DNA of 64,000 bases from Prevotella sp. (GTDB lineage Bacteria; Bacteroidota; Bacteroidia; Bacteroidales; Bacteroidaceae): contig JAEEQH010000006.1 of assembly GCA_016285245.1 (NCBI GenBank), positions 37,607-101,606 of the forward strand, read 5' to 3'. The notes under the pieces were generated by a model that saw only the letters and a program-made list of their open reading frames with translations, was not told the DNA's origin and searched no databases. Shown piece by piece: positions 49,688 through 57,319 of the stretch (its first letter is position 1; the number at the start of each line of letters is the position of its first letter). Position numbers and translations under genes: made by a program.

Positions 49688-50311
49688 ATGAGAAGATTTT
49701 GGTTAACGATGTTGCTGTGCGTTACGCTTGTACCGTGCGCAACAGCACAGACGACGGCGCAGGAGGATGCCGTGGGGCACTTCACGTATAGCCCGTACCT
49801 GACGGTGCTCTATAGTCCTTATTCCCTGAAGGGCGACAAGTCAAATGGGCATAGGGTGCAGGCGGGCTTCGGCTTCGAGGCGGAATACCGTGTCAGGAAG
49901 GATGTGGGCGTGTCGGCAGGTATTGAGCTGGAGAACTTCGGCGTGAAGGAGAGCGGCTCGGTGTCGTTCAGTTTGCCTGGCGGCGGTACCTATCCAGTAT
50001 TTGATTACGAGAAGGAGTATGACGTGAAGACGCTCAACCTTCCCGTGATGCTCAATATCCATCCGCTGAAGAGCGACCGTCTGGCTTTGCGGGTTGGCAT
50101 ACAGCCGGGTTTAGTTCTGAACACCCATCCTGACGGGCTGAAGTCAAGGAAGTCGTCACTGGTCATGCCTCTGGGTGTGGCCGTCAGCTTGGGCGACCGT
50201 GTGCAGGCGGAGCTGCGCTATCACCTCGGCTTCACGAACTATTTGGAGACGAAGGATACCCCCGTCAGACAACGCACCCTGGCTTTGAATGTGGCGTATG
50301 TTATAAGGTGA
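49688..50311 (+). CDS. Outer-membrane beta-barrel protein
   Basis: A 207-residue exported protein with signal peptide (cut near ATAQ) and alternating polar/hydrophobic strands typical of an eight-strand outer-membrane barrel (OMP_b-brl type): HFTYSPYLTVLYSPYSL, GFGFEAEYRV, LNLPVMLNIHPL, QAELRYHLGFTNYL and the terminal aromatic-poor strand LALNVAYVIR. Function beyond a membrane barrel cannot be read. It lies between two repeats of the TGATCAC family. Confidence 0.82.
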   Translation: MRRFWLTMLLCVTLVPCATAQTTAQEDAVGHFTYSPYLTVLYSPYSLKGDKSNGHRVQAGFGFEAEYRVRKDVGVSAGIELENFGVKESGSVSFSLPGGGTYPVFDYEKEYDVKTLNLPVMLNIHPLKSDRLALRVGIQPGLVLNTHPDGLKSRKSSLVMPLGVAVSLGDRVQAELRYHLGFTNYLETKDTPVRQRTLALNVAYVIR

Positions 50312-50340
50312 GTGATCACGGGGTCGGTTCTCCCGATCAT
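50312..50340. repeat. TGATCAC-type repeat, copy 4
   Basis: GTGATCACGGGGTCGGTTCT then CCCGATCA, immediately after the barrel-gene stop. Confidence 0.7.
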
Positions 50341-50445
50341 TTTTGAGTTGTAAAAGTTTGGAGGTTATATAATATGTTAGTATCTTTGTTCCCACGAACC
50401 GACAAGAAAGGTAAAAGAATGAATAGCTTAATGAAAAAACAAAGA
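50341..50445. repeat. Duplicated leader, copy 1
   Basis: Promoter, leader and first codons (through AAAGAGGTGGC) are clearly homologous to 52183-52293 upstream of the next gene, although the encoded mature proteins are unrelated. Confidence 0.75.
50357..50388 (+). promoter_or_regulatory. Promoter of the long LRR lipoprotein gene
   Basis: TTTG (50357-50360), 20 bp, TATCTTTG (50381-50388). It lies downstream of the in-frame ATG at 50374, which therefore cannot be the main start. Confidence 0.78.
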
Positions 50446-52137
50446 GGTGGCATATCCTTAATGATTATCGTTCTTGCATGGCTGACAGCTTCCATCTTGA
50501 TTGCATGCAGCGATGATGAAAGAGACGATGAGGTTTCTGCAATACGAGTAGAGGACTCAACCGAAGTCCTGTACTCTGATGGGACACTATATTACAGGAT
50601 AACGTCTACTTCACCTTTGGAAGTGGCGGTAGCTAAAGCCGATAGAAATGTGGTCAATGTGAGGATTCCCGATTATGTGAGAATAGATAACACGAAATAC
50701 AAATGCACAAGTATTGGTGCACAGGCCTTTTACAAAAGTGAATTTCTAAAGAGTGTCTATATACCAAACACCGTGGAAAGCATCGGTTCTACAGCATTCG
50801 GTTATTGTTTTCAGGCCTGCATCAATATACCTGATTCTTTGAAAAGCATTGGCTCTTGGGCTTTTTGGGGGTGCTCTAAACTAACAAGCATCACTATTCC
50901 CAAAAACGTAACTACCATTGCCGATGGAGTGTTTTCGCAAACCGGTCTGGCGAGCATCAACATCCCTAATTCTGTGGATAGTCTTGGCAGTTTTGTGTTT
51001 GAGGGCTGTGCTCATTTAAGTGACATAACCATCCCCAATACTGTGACAAGCATCGGCAAAGAAACCTTCTCATGGTGTTCTGAACTTACAAACATAGACA
51101 TCCCAAACTCTGTAACAAGCATCGGCGAGAGGGCATTCTTAAATTGCTCAGGTCTTACAAGCGTAACCATCCCCAATTCTGTGAAGAGTCTCGGTGTTTA
51201 TGCATTCGAGGGGTGCGCTAATCTAGAAGATGCGACTATTGGCGACTCCATGACCACCATTGGAGAAGGAGCGTTCTATAAATGCTCAAAATTAAAGAGC
51301 GTAGCCATCGGCAAATCTATGACTTCTATTGGAAGGCTTGCATTCCAAGGTTGCTCAAGTCTGACGAACATCACCATTCCTTGTTCTGTGACAGACATTA
51401 ACCGCGAAACATTTAGGGACTGCCCAAACTTGACGAGTATAATTATCCATGCCAAGGAAATCGGATCATGGTTTGAAGACCTTCCAAGTATCAAGGAGGT
51501 CATATTGGGTAATGAAGTAACTTCTATTGGCCAAAATGCATTCTCGGGCTGCACAGGCCTGACGAATATCATGATTCCCAGCTCGGTGACAAAAATTGGA
51601 AGAAGTGCTTTCTCTGGATGCACTGGTCTTAAAAGTGTAACTATCGGCGACTTAGTAACCACTATTGACGATAATGCATTTTATGAGTGTAGCAATCTTG
51701 AAAGTATAGCCATCCCCAACTCTGTCATTTCAATTGGCAATGGAGTTTTCTCTCGCTGCTATGGACTGACCAAAATCACGTTAGGCAACTCATTAACCAG
51801 CATAGGCTCTTCAGCCTTTTATTTGTGTCGTGGGCTAAAGGACATCACCGTCCCAGACCATGTGACTACTATCGGAACTATGGCGTTTGAAGATTGTTAT
51901 GAACTTGTGAACATCACTCTTGGCAGTTCTGTAACTAATATCGGCAGCTATATTTTTACAGGTTGTGAAAAACTATCTTCCATACATTGCAGGAATGCCA
52001 TTCCTGTATATGAGACTTTATTCAGTTTGGGCTTGTCAAAAATTGGATTCGCAACCTTGTATGTCCCTAAGGGGTCTCGTGATGCATATTTGAATACAGA
52101 GCCTTGGAGTTACTTCAAAACCATTGTTGAAGAATAA
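50419..52137 (+). CDS. BspA-type leucine-rich-repeat lipoprotein with 18 repeats
   Basis: A 572-residue surface lipoprotein (signal peptide, lipobox ILIACSD). After a short N-terminal domain it has about eighteen 23-residue LRR_5 units of the form SIGxxAFxxCxxLxxIxIPxSV, one interrupted by a longer segment (IIIHAKEIGSWFEDLPSI). It ends LYVPKGSRDAYLN..WSYFKTI, as in BspA proteins. Likely an adhesin. ATG 50419 is chosen because earlier in-frame ATG 50374 precedes the -7 box; ATG 50431 is possible. The gene is AT-richer than neighbours. Confidence 0.9.
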   Translation: MNSLMKKQRGGISLMIIVLAWLTASILIACSDDERDDEVSAIRVEDSTEVLYSDGTLYYRITSTSPLEVAVAKADRNVVNVRIPDYVRIDNTKYKCTSIGAQAFYKSEFLKSVYIPNTVESIGSTAFGYCFQACINIPDSLKSIGSWAFWGCSKLTSITIPKNVTTIADGVFSQTGLASINIPNSVDSLGSFVFEGCAHLSDITIPNTVTSIGKETFSWCSELTNIDIPNSVTSIGERAFLNCSGLTSVTIPNSVKSLGVYAFEGCANLEDATIGDSMTTIGEGAFYKCSKLKSVAIGKSMTSIGRLAFQGCSSLTNITIPCSVTDINRETFRDCPNLTSIIIHAKEIGSWFEDLPSIKEVILGNEVTSIGQNAFSGCTGLTNIMIPSSVTKIGRSAFSGCTGLKSVTIGDLVTTIDDNAFYECSNLESIAIPNSVISIGNGVFSRCYGLTKITLGNSLTSIGSSAFYLCRGLKDITVPDHVTTIGTMAFEDCYELVNITLGSSVTNIGSYIFTGCEKLSSIHCRNAIPVYETLFSLGLSKIGFATLYVPKGSRDAYLNTEPWSYFKTIVEE

Positions 52138-52154
52138 TAATTGAAAGGTGATAG

Positions 52155-52182
52155 TTGATCACGGGGTCGGTTCTAGTGATCA
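52155..52182. repeat. TGATCAC-type repeat, copy 5
   Basis: TGATCAC-GGGGTCGGTTCTA-GTGATCA: 7-bp perfect arms around the shared core. Confidence 0.75.
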
Positions 52183-52198
52183 TTTTTGGGTTGTAAAA

Positions 52199-52230
52199 AT
52201 TGGAGGTTATATGATATGTTTATACCTTTG
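52199..52230 (+). promoter_or_regulatory. Promoter in duplicated leader copy 2
   Basis: ATTG (52199-52202), 20 bp, TACCTTTG (52223-52230), 30 bp before ATG 52261. It is homologous to the promoter at 50357. Confidence 0.7.
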
Positions 52231-52260
52231 TCCCCGCAAACCGAGAAGATGGGTGAGAGA

Positions 52261-53430
52261 ATGAATAGTGCAATGAATCATCGAAGAGGTGGCGTGCTCC
52301 GGAAAATGCTTGGGAAGAACCGTGATAGCGATAGTTTTCTCGTGTTGATGCTAGCCGCAATGCTCTGCTCGTCGTGCGCAACGATCATATCAGGCAGTAC
52401 TGCACAGATTCAAATTGACGGTAACGTCGATGAGCCTGTGACTGTAGTCACTTCCATGGGCGAGTATCATGATTTGTCGCTACCGGCAACGGTCAAGGTC
52501 AGACGCCGCAGCCTTGATGGTCAACACATACAAATCAATTCTGAGAGCTATGCCTTTAGTGACATCATCCTTAGGAAATCTGTCAATCCATGGGCTGTCC
52601 TGGATGCCGTACCCTATGGAATCCCTCTCGTCGTCGACCTACTGACGAATGCCGCCAGCGAGCCGGAACAGAGTCGTTTTTTCATCACCCCCGATGCGCC
52701 GCGTGCTCAGGCAGACTCATTGCATCGGGCCGACTCATTGCGATTGGTCAAGGAGGAAGAAGAGCAGAGGCAGGTACGGCTAAGGGCACGTCAGCTGCCA
52801 AAGCATTACTACCGGCATGAATGGCGGGGTTGCTTGGGATTTGGACGCTGTCAAGCTGAGCACGACAGGGACAGGATGCTGGACAGCTATATGCGTCGCT
52901 ATGAGTTGGAGACTTCGGGTGAGTGCTTCGACATCGTAGGCGATGCTTATTTGCAGGCTGGCGTGGAATACCACTACCGGCTCAACAGGAAATGGGATAT
53001 AGGAGTTCTAGCCAACTGGGGTATTTCAAGAGAAGGGGATTATGATTATTATCCCCTTTCTGATCCTGTCGATTATGTCGATGCAGATGAGCTTTGCCGT
53101 TTTTTCGTCGTTGCCCCATCGTTGAGGTACACCTGGTACGAAATTAGTGGCTATCGTTGTTACTCCCGCATTGCCTTAGGCCTCCTGCGCCACCATCTCA
53201 CTTTCAGCTATGCGCGTTATCCGTGGGTTGACAACAATTCTCCCGATTATGTCTCGCGCGACAAACCAGAGCCACTCTTTATTGATGGTACGGACAAGAT
53301 AAAATGGCGCATGGCCTACCAGCTGACAGCATTGGGCGTTTCCCTTGGCAGCGACAACTTCCATCTTTTCGGAGAATTGGGCTATGGCAGTCTGGGAATC
53401 GTTCGCGTCGGGCTTGGTATCGCTCTGTGA
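52261..53430 (+). CDS. Envelope lipoprotein with C-terminal barrel-like region
   Basis: A 389-residue protein. The N-terminus MNSAMNHRRGG copies the neighbouring LRR gene; a hydrophobic stretch with LCSSCATIISGST gives a likely lipobox. A beta-rich domain (about 45-140), a coiled Glu/Arg-rich stretch (QADSLHRADSLRLVKEEEEQRQ) and a C-terminal half with barrel-type strands (YLQAGVEYHYRLN, GELGYGSLGIVRVGLGIAL) follow. Function unknown. ATG 52261 follows the promoter; the earlier ATG at 52186 precedes it. Confidence 0.75.
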   Translation: MNSAMNHRRGGVLRKMLGKNRDSDSFLVLMLAAMLCSSCATIISGSTAQIQIDGNVDEPVTVVTSMGEYHDLSLPATVKVRRRSLDGQHIQINSESYAFSDIILRKSVNPWAVLDAVPYGIPLVVDLLTNAASEPEQSRFFITPDAPRAQADSLHRADSLRLVKEEEEQRQVRLRARQLPKHYYRHEWRGCLGFGRCQAEHDRDRMLDSYMRRYELETSGECFDIVGDAYLQAGVEYHYRLNRKWDIGVLANWGISREGDYDYYPLSDPVDYVDADELCRFFVVAPSLRYTWYEISGYRCYSRIALGLLRHHLTFSYARYPWVDNNSPDYVSRDKPEPLFIDGTDKIKWRMAYQLTALGVSLGSDNFHLFGELGYGSLGIVRVGLGIAL

Positions 53431-53549
53431 ATCAGTGATTTCGGGGTGACAACCGCATGTCCGTTCTTCTCGTCGCCTGCAGCCCCGACGGTTACAATGC
53501 CGCAAAAGGCGAGTGCTACAGTCAATAGTATAGCTTTTTTCATAGTCAT
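53382..53549 (-). CDS. Small exported-peptide ORF antisense to the end of the lipoprotein gene
   Basis: Fifty-five codons from ATG 53549 (or 53543): a signal peptide MTMKKAILLTVALAFCGIVT..GAA and a basic tail ending PTRTIPRLP. A TACCTTTG -7 box lies on the minus strand at 53599-53592, 42 bp upstream, with TTTG at a slightly long 22-bp spacing. The last 49 bp overlap the convergent gene ending at 53430. Function unknown. Confidence 0.42.
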   Translation of the reverse strand: MTMKKAILLTVALAFCGIVTVGAAGDEKNGHAVVTPKSLIHRAIPSPTRTIPRLP

Positions 53550-53591
53550 ATTATTTATTTGTCTGGGCATATTGCTTGTTGTAAGTTGCAC

Positions 53592-53625
53592 CAAAGGTAC
53601 ATAAATATTGTAAGATATCGGCAAA
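53592..53625 (-). promoter_or_regulatory. Possible promoter of the small antisense ORF
   Basis: Minus-strand TTTG (53625-53622), 22 bp, TACCTTTG (53599-53592). The -7 box is perfect, the spacing slightly long. Confidence 0.5.
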
Positions 53626-53690
53626 CTCCGTAACCTTTTAATAATTTGTAACAGATTGGGGCGCCGTCGGCAAAAAAAAGAATAATTCTT

Positions 53691-53733
53691 TTTGTTTTGC
53701 CCTCGACTTTTCGTCACTTTGGCTTCGCCGAAG
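53691..53733 (+). promoter_or_regulatory. speA promoter module 1 with start-site hairpin
   Basis: TTTG (53691-53694), 19 bp, TCACTTTG (53714-53721; degenerate -7), then CTTCG-C-CGAAG (53723-53733) and a CTCGGAAATG tail. Confidence 0.55.
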
Positions 53734-53807
53734 TTCTTGGACGAGCCAAGCGAAACAAGTTTCGAGTCCTTGGCACTCGGAAATGAAAAGAAAAACATAG
53801 TTTTCCT

Positions 53808-53851
53808 TTTGCATTTCTCTCGTTTTTTCGTAACTTTGCGACTAAAGTCGC
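53808..53851 (+). promoter_or_regulatory. speA promoter module 2 with start-site hairpin
   Basis: TTTG (53808-53811), 19 bp, TAACTTTG (53831-53838), then GCGAC-TAAA-GTCGC (53838-53851) and a CTCGGAAGA tail. Confidence 0.68.
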
Positions 53852-53891
53852 GAACTTACTCCGTCTCGGAAGAAAAAACAAACGTGTTTGT

Positions 53892-53922
53892 TTTGTTCTT
53901 CGCTCGACTTTTCGTAACTTTG
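53892..53922 (+). promoter_or_regulatory. Proximal promoter of speA
   Basis: TTTG (53892-53895), 19 bp, TAACTTTG (53915-53922); only eight bases before ATG 53931. Confidence 0.8.
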
Positions 53923-53930
53923 CACCCACT

Positions 53931-55823
53931 ATGAAGAAATGGACCATTGACGACGCCCGCGAGCTGTACAACATCGGCGGCTGGGGCACAAGCTACTTCG
54001 GCATCAACGAGGCCGGAAACGTGTTTGTCACACCATGTAAGGACTCCACGCAGATTGACCTGCGCGAGGTGATGGACGAGCTGGCGCTGCGCGACGTGAC
54101 AGCGCCGGTGCTGCTGCGTTTCCCCGACATCCTGGACAATCGTATCGAGAAGACGTGGAGCTGCTTCAAGAAGGCGGCCAAGGAGTACGACTACCAGGGC
54201 GAGAACTACGTCATCTACCCCATCAAGGTGAACCAGATGCAGCCCGTCGTTGACGAGATCATCTCGCACGGCCGTAAGTTCAACCTCGGACTGGAGGCTG
54301 GCTCGAAGCCCGAGCTGCACGCCGTGCTGGCCGTTCAGAGCCAGAGCGACTCGATCATCGTCTGCAACGGCTACAAGGACCAGTCGTACATCGAGCTGGC
54401 GCTGCTGGCGCAGAAGATGGGCAAGCGCATCTTCATCGTGGTGGAGAAGCAGAACGAGCTGGACATCATCGCCAAGATAGCCAAGAAACTGGACGTCCGT
54501 CCGAACATTGGCATCCGCATCAAGCTGGCGTCGAGCGGCAGCGGCAAGTGGGAGGAGAGCGGCGGCGACGCCTCGAAGTTCGGCCTGACGAGTGCCGAGC
54601 TGCTGGAGGCGCTGGACGTGCTCGACAAGAAGGATATGCGCGACTGCTTGAAACTGATCCACTTCCACATAGGCTCGCAGATCACGAAGATACGCCGCAT
54701 ACAGACGGCCCTGCGCGAGGCCTCGCAGTTCTACATCCAGCTCCACAAGATGGGCTACGCCGTGGAGTTCGTGGACTGTGGTGGCGGCCTGGGTGTCGAC
54801 TACGACGGCACCCGTTCGCCGTCGTCGGAGAGTTCCGTGAACTACAGCATCCAGGAGTATGTCAACGACTGCATCTACACCTTTGTCGAGGCGGCCAACA
54901 AGAACGGTCTGCCCCATCCGAACCTGATTACCGAGAGCGGCCGCTCGCTGGCTGCCCACCACTCCGTGCTGGTCATCAATGTGCTGGAGACGGCCTCGCT
55001 GCCCGAGATGCCCGAGGAGTTCGAGCCCGACGAGAACTCGCACCAGCTGGTGAAGGACCTCTATGATATCTGGGACAACCTGTCGCCACGCAATGTGCTG
55101 GAGGACTGGCACGACGCCGAGCAGATTCGCGAGGAGGTGCTCGACCTCTTCTCGCACGGCATCGTCGACCTGAAGACGAGGGCCGAGATCGAGGCGATGT
55201 ACTGGAGTGTCTGTCACGAGATCAACGCGCTGACGAAGAACCTGAAGCACGTACCCGAGGAGCTGATGAACATCGATAAGCTGCTGGCCGACAAGTACTT
55301 CTGCAACTTCTCGCTGTTCCAGAGCCTGCCTGACTCATGGGCTATCGACCAGATGTTCCCCATCATGCCCCTGCAGCGCCTGAACGAACGACCGACACGT
55401 AACGCCACTATACAGGACATCACGTGCGACTCAGACGGCAAGATAGCCAGCTTCGTGACCAATCGCCACAACTCGCACTCGCTGCCCGTCCACTCGCTGA
55501 AGAAGAACGAGGACTACTACCTCGGCGTGTTCCTCGTGGGTGCCTACCAGGAGATTCTGGGCGACATGCACAACCTCTTCGGCGACACCACGGCCGTCCA
55601 CATCTCCGTCAAGGACGGTCAGTACCACATTGACCAGGTCATCGACGGCGAGACCGTCGCCGAGGTGCTCGACTACGTGCAGTACGACCCGAAGAAACTG
55701 GTGCGCCAGCTGGAAATCTGGGTGACGAAGAGCGTCAAGGCCGGCAAGATTACGCTGGAGGAGGGCAAGGAGTTCCTGTCCACCTACCGCTCGGGACTTT
55801 ATGGATATACGTATTTGGAATAA
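53931..55823 (+). CDS. speA: Biosynthetic arginine decarboxylase
   Basis: PLP enzyme converting arginine to agmatine, the first step of one polyamine route; 630 residues, normal for SpeA. The PLP lysine is Lys99 in YPIKVNQ; the phosphate-binding glycine run is VDCGGGLGVDYDG, the substrate-side block is ITESGRSLAAHH, and the C-terminal domain carries DITCDSDGKI. ATG 53931 fits the family start. argB follows with no gap, so the two are surely co-transcribed. Confidence 0.97.
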   Translation: MKKWTIDDARELYNIGGWGTSYFGINEAGNVFVTPCKDSTQIDLREVMDELALRDVTAPVLLRFPDILDNRIEKTWSCFKKAAKEYDYQGENYVIYPIKVNQMQPVVDEIISHGRKFNLGLEAGSKPELHAVLAVQSQSDSIIVCNGYKDQSYIELALLAQKMGKRIFIVVEKQNELDIIAKIAKKLDVRPNIGIRIKLASSGSGKWEESGGDASKFGLTSAELLEALDVLDKKDMRDCLKLIHFHIGSQITKIRRIQTALREASQFYIQLHKMGYAVEFVDCGGGLGVDYDGTRSPSSESSVNYSIQEYVNDCIYTFVEAANKNGLPHPNLITESGRSLAAHHSVLVINVLETASLPEMPEEFEPDENSHQLVKDLYDIWDNLSPRNVLEDWHDAEQIREEVLDLFSHGIVDLKTRAEIEAMYWSVCHEINALTKNLKHVPEELMNIDKLLADKYFCNFSLFQSLPDSWAIDQMFPIMPLQRLNERPTRNATIQDITCDSDGKIASFVTNRHNSHSLPVHSLKKNEDYYLGVFLVGAYQEILGDMHNLFGDTTAVHISVKDGQYHIDQVIDGETVAEVLDYVQYDPKKLVRQLEIWVTKSVKAGKITLEEGKEFLSTYRSGLYGYTYLE

Positions 55824-56603
55824 ATGAAGGAGAAACTAACTATTGTCAAGGTGGGCGGAGCCGTCGTCGAGGACGAGGCCCAGCTCACGGAACTGCTGAA
55901 GGCGTTCGCGGCCATCAAGGGCGCCAAGATACTGGTACATGGTGGCGGACGGCGTGCCACGAAGGTGGCCGAGCGCCTGGGTATAGAGACGAAGATGGTC
56001 GACGGCCGGCGCATCACCGATGCTGCGATGCTCGAGGTGGTGACGATGGTCTACGGCGGTCTGGTGAACAAGCACGTGGTCGCCATGTTGCAGTCCCAGG
56101 GTGTCGACGCCATTGGCCTCACGGGTGCTGACGGCGACATCATACGCTCCGTGAAACGGCCGTTGAAGAGCGGCATTGACTACGGCTTCGTGGGCGACGT
56201 CAAGAAGGCGGACGGTGCAAAAATCGCCCATTTCATCGATAAAAACCTCGTTCCCGTGATTGCTCCGCTGACGCACGACGGCGCGGGAAACATCCTGAAC
56301 ACCAATGCCGACACGATGGCCTCGGAGACCGCCAAGGCGCTGGCCTCGCTCTACGACGTGACGCTCATCTACTCGTTTGAGAAGAAGGGTGTGCTGAGCA
56401 ACCCCGACGATGACGACTCCGTCATCCCCGTCATCACGCACGAGGACTTCGAACGCTACCGGGCGGACGGCACCATCAGCGGCGGTATGCTGCCGAAGAT
56501 TGAGAACGCCCTGGCTGCCGTCGATGCTGGCGTCGGCCGCGTCATCATCACCCTGGCAACGGCGCTCGACGGTGAACAGGGAACGGTGATACGTAAGGCT
56601 TAA
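55824..56603 (+). CDS. argB: Acetylglutamate kinase (possibly N-succinylglutamate kinase)
   Basis: Amino-acid kinase of 259 residues in ornithine/arginine synthesis: VKVGGAVVED N-terminus, LVHGGGRRAT phosphate loop, ADGDIIRS and a C-terminal SGGMLPKIENA. In Bacteroidetes the pathway is known to use N-succinylated intermediates in some species, so the physiological substrate may be N-succinylglutamate; the sequence alone cannot decide. It starts directly after the speA stop, linking arginine supply to arginine decarboxylation. Confidence 0.92.
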   Translation: MKEKLTIVKVGGAVVEDEAQLTELLKAFAAIKGAKILVHGGGRRATKVAERLGIETKMVDGRRITDAAMLEVVTMVYGGLVNKHVVAMLQSQGVDAIGLTGADGDIIRSVKRPLKSGIDYGFVGDVKKADGAKIAHFIDKNLVPVIAPLTHDGAGNILNTNADTMASETAKALASLYDVTLIYSFEKKGVLSNPDDDDSVIPVITHEDFERYRADGTISGGMLPKIENALAAVDAGVGRVIITLATALDGEQGTVIRKA

Positions 56604-56649
56604 TGCTTAATGCACAATTCATAATTCACAATTCACAATTGAATGACTG
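56604..56649. repeat. Word repeat before the sigma-factor gene
   Basis: AATGCTTAATGCACAATTC, then ATAATTCACAATTCACAATT: mixes the AATGCTTAATG and AATTGATAATT vocabularies. Confidence 0.7.
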
Positions 56650-57162
56650 ATGGTCAGTTTCCAGAAAGACATCCTGCCGCTGAAGAACGAACTCTACAGG
56701 CTGGCACTACGCATCACGCTGAACGCTGCTGATGCGGAGGACGTCGTTCAGGAAACCATGCTGAAGGTGTGGAACCGTCGCCATCAATGGGACGAGATTG
56801 AGTCGATAGAGGCGTTCTGCCTGACTATCTGCCGCAACCAGGCGCTGGACAAGACGCGCCGCATGGGCCGTCAGGACGAGTCGCTCAACGAGGACCACCA
56901 CCAGCAGGCCGACCACAGCTACAACGCGAACCCCGAAGAACAGGCCATCCATCAGGACCGGCTCCGATTGTTGAGCCGCCTGATGGATGGTCTGCCCGAA
57001 AAGCAACGCACGGTCATGCAGCTGCGCGAGCGCGAGGGTAAGTCGTACAAGGAGATTGCCGACGTGATGGGCATCACGGAAGACCAGGTGAAGATTAACC
57101 TTTTCCGTGCCCGCCAGGCCCTCAAACAGCAGTTTATCGAAGCCGAGGGCTTCAGTTCATAA
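56650..57162 (+). CDS. ECF-type RNA polymerase sigma factor
   Basis: A 170-residue sigma-70 family protein with region 2 (DAEDVVQETMLKVWNRR, FCLTICRNQALDKTRR) and region 4 (YKEIADVMGITEDQVKINLFRARQAL). From memory, relatives are followed by a small protein starting like the gene at the left edge of this window; here no such partner follows. Regulon unknown. It may be read from the speA-argB transcript, since only a repeat separates them. Confidence 0.9.
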   Translation: MVSFQKDILPLKNELYRLALRITLNAADAEDVVQETMLKVWNRRHQWDEIESIEAFCLTICRNQALDKTRRMGRQDESLNEDHHQQADHSYNANPEEQAIHQDRLRLLSRLMDGLPEKQRTVMQLREREGKSYKEIADVMGITEDQVKINLFRARQALKQQFIEAEGFSS

Positions 57163-57205
57163 GACGTGGATATAGATAAACGTCTTCAAAGATTCGTAGA
57201 GACCA

Positions 57206-57280
57206 ACAAAAATCTTCAAAAAACTAACATCAATAAGCCTGTCGAAAAGCCATTTCTGTCAGATTTTTGAAGATTCTTGT
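57206..57280. terminator. 17-bp inverted repeat between convergent genes
   Basis: ACAAAAATCTTCAAAAA (57206-57222) pairs with TTTTTGAAGATTCTTGT (57264-57280), 16 of 17 matching, with a 41-base loop. It sits between the sigma-factor stop and the infB stop and may end both transcripts. A relative lies at 41329-41397. Confidence 0.6.
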
Positions 57281-57319
57281 CTTATATATTTCCTGTTTGT
57301 TTTTGTAGGAAAACGTGGA

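Larger units (their letters stand above)
53550..53930. other. Promoter-rich gap before speA
   Basis: No gene is seen. It contains a minus-strand promoter (53592-53625) and three successive plus-strand promoter modules (53691-53721, 53808-53838, 53892-53922). Confidence 0.75.

Noticed and set aside
50374..50418. Longer N-terminus of the LRR lipoprotein (MLVSLFPRTDKK)
   Set aside because: Its ATG lies upstream of the -7 box and the extension would bury the signal peptide.
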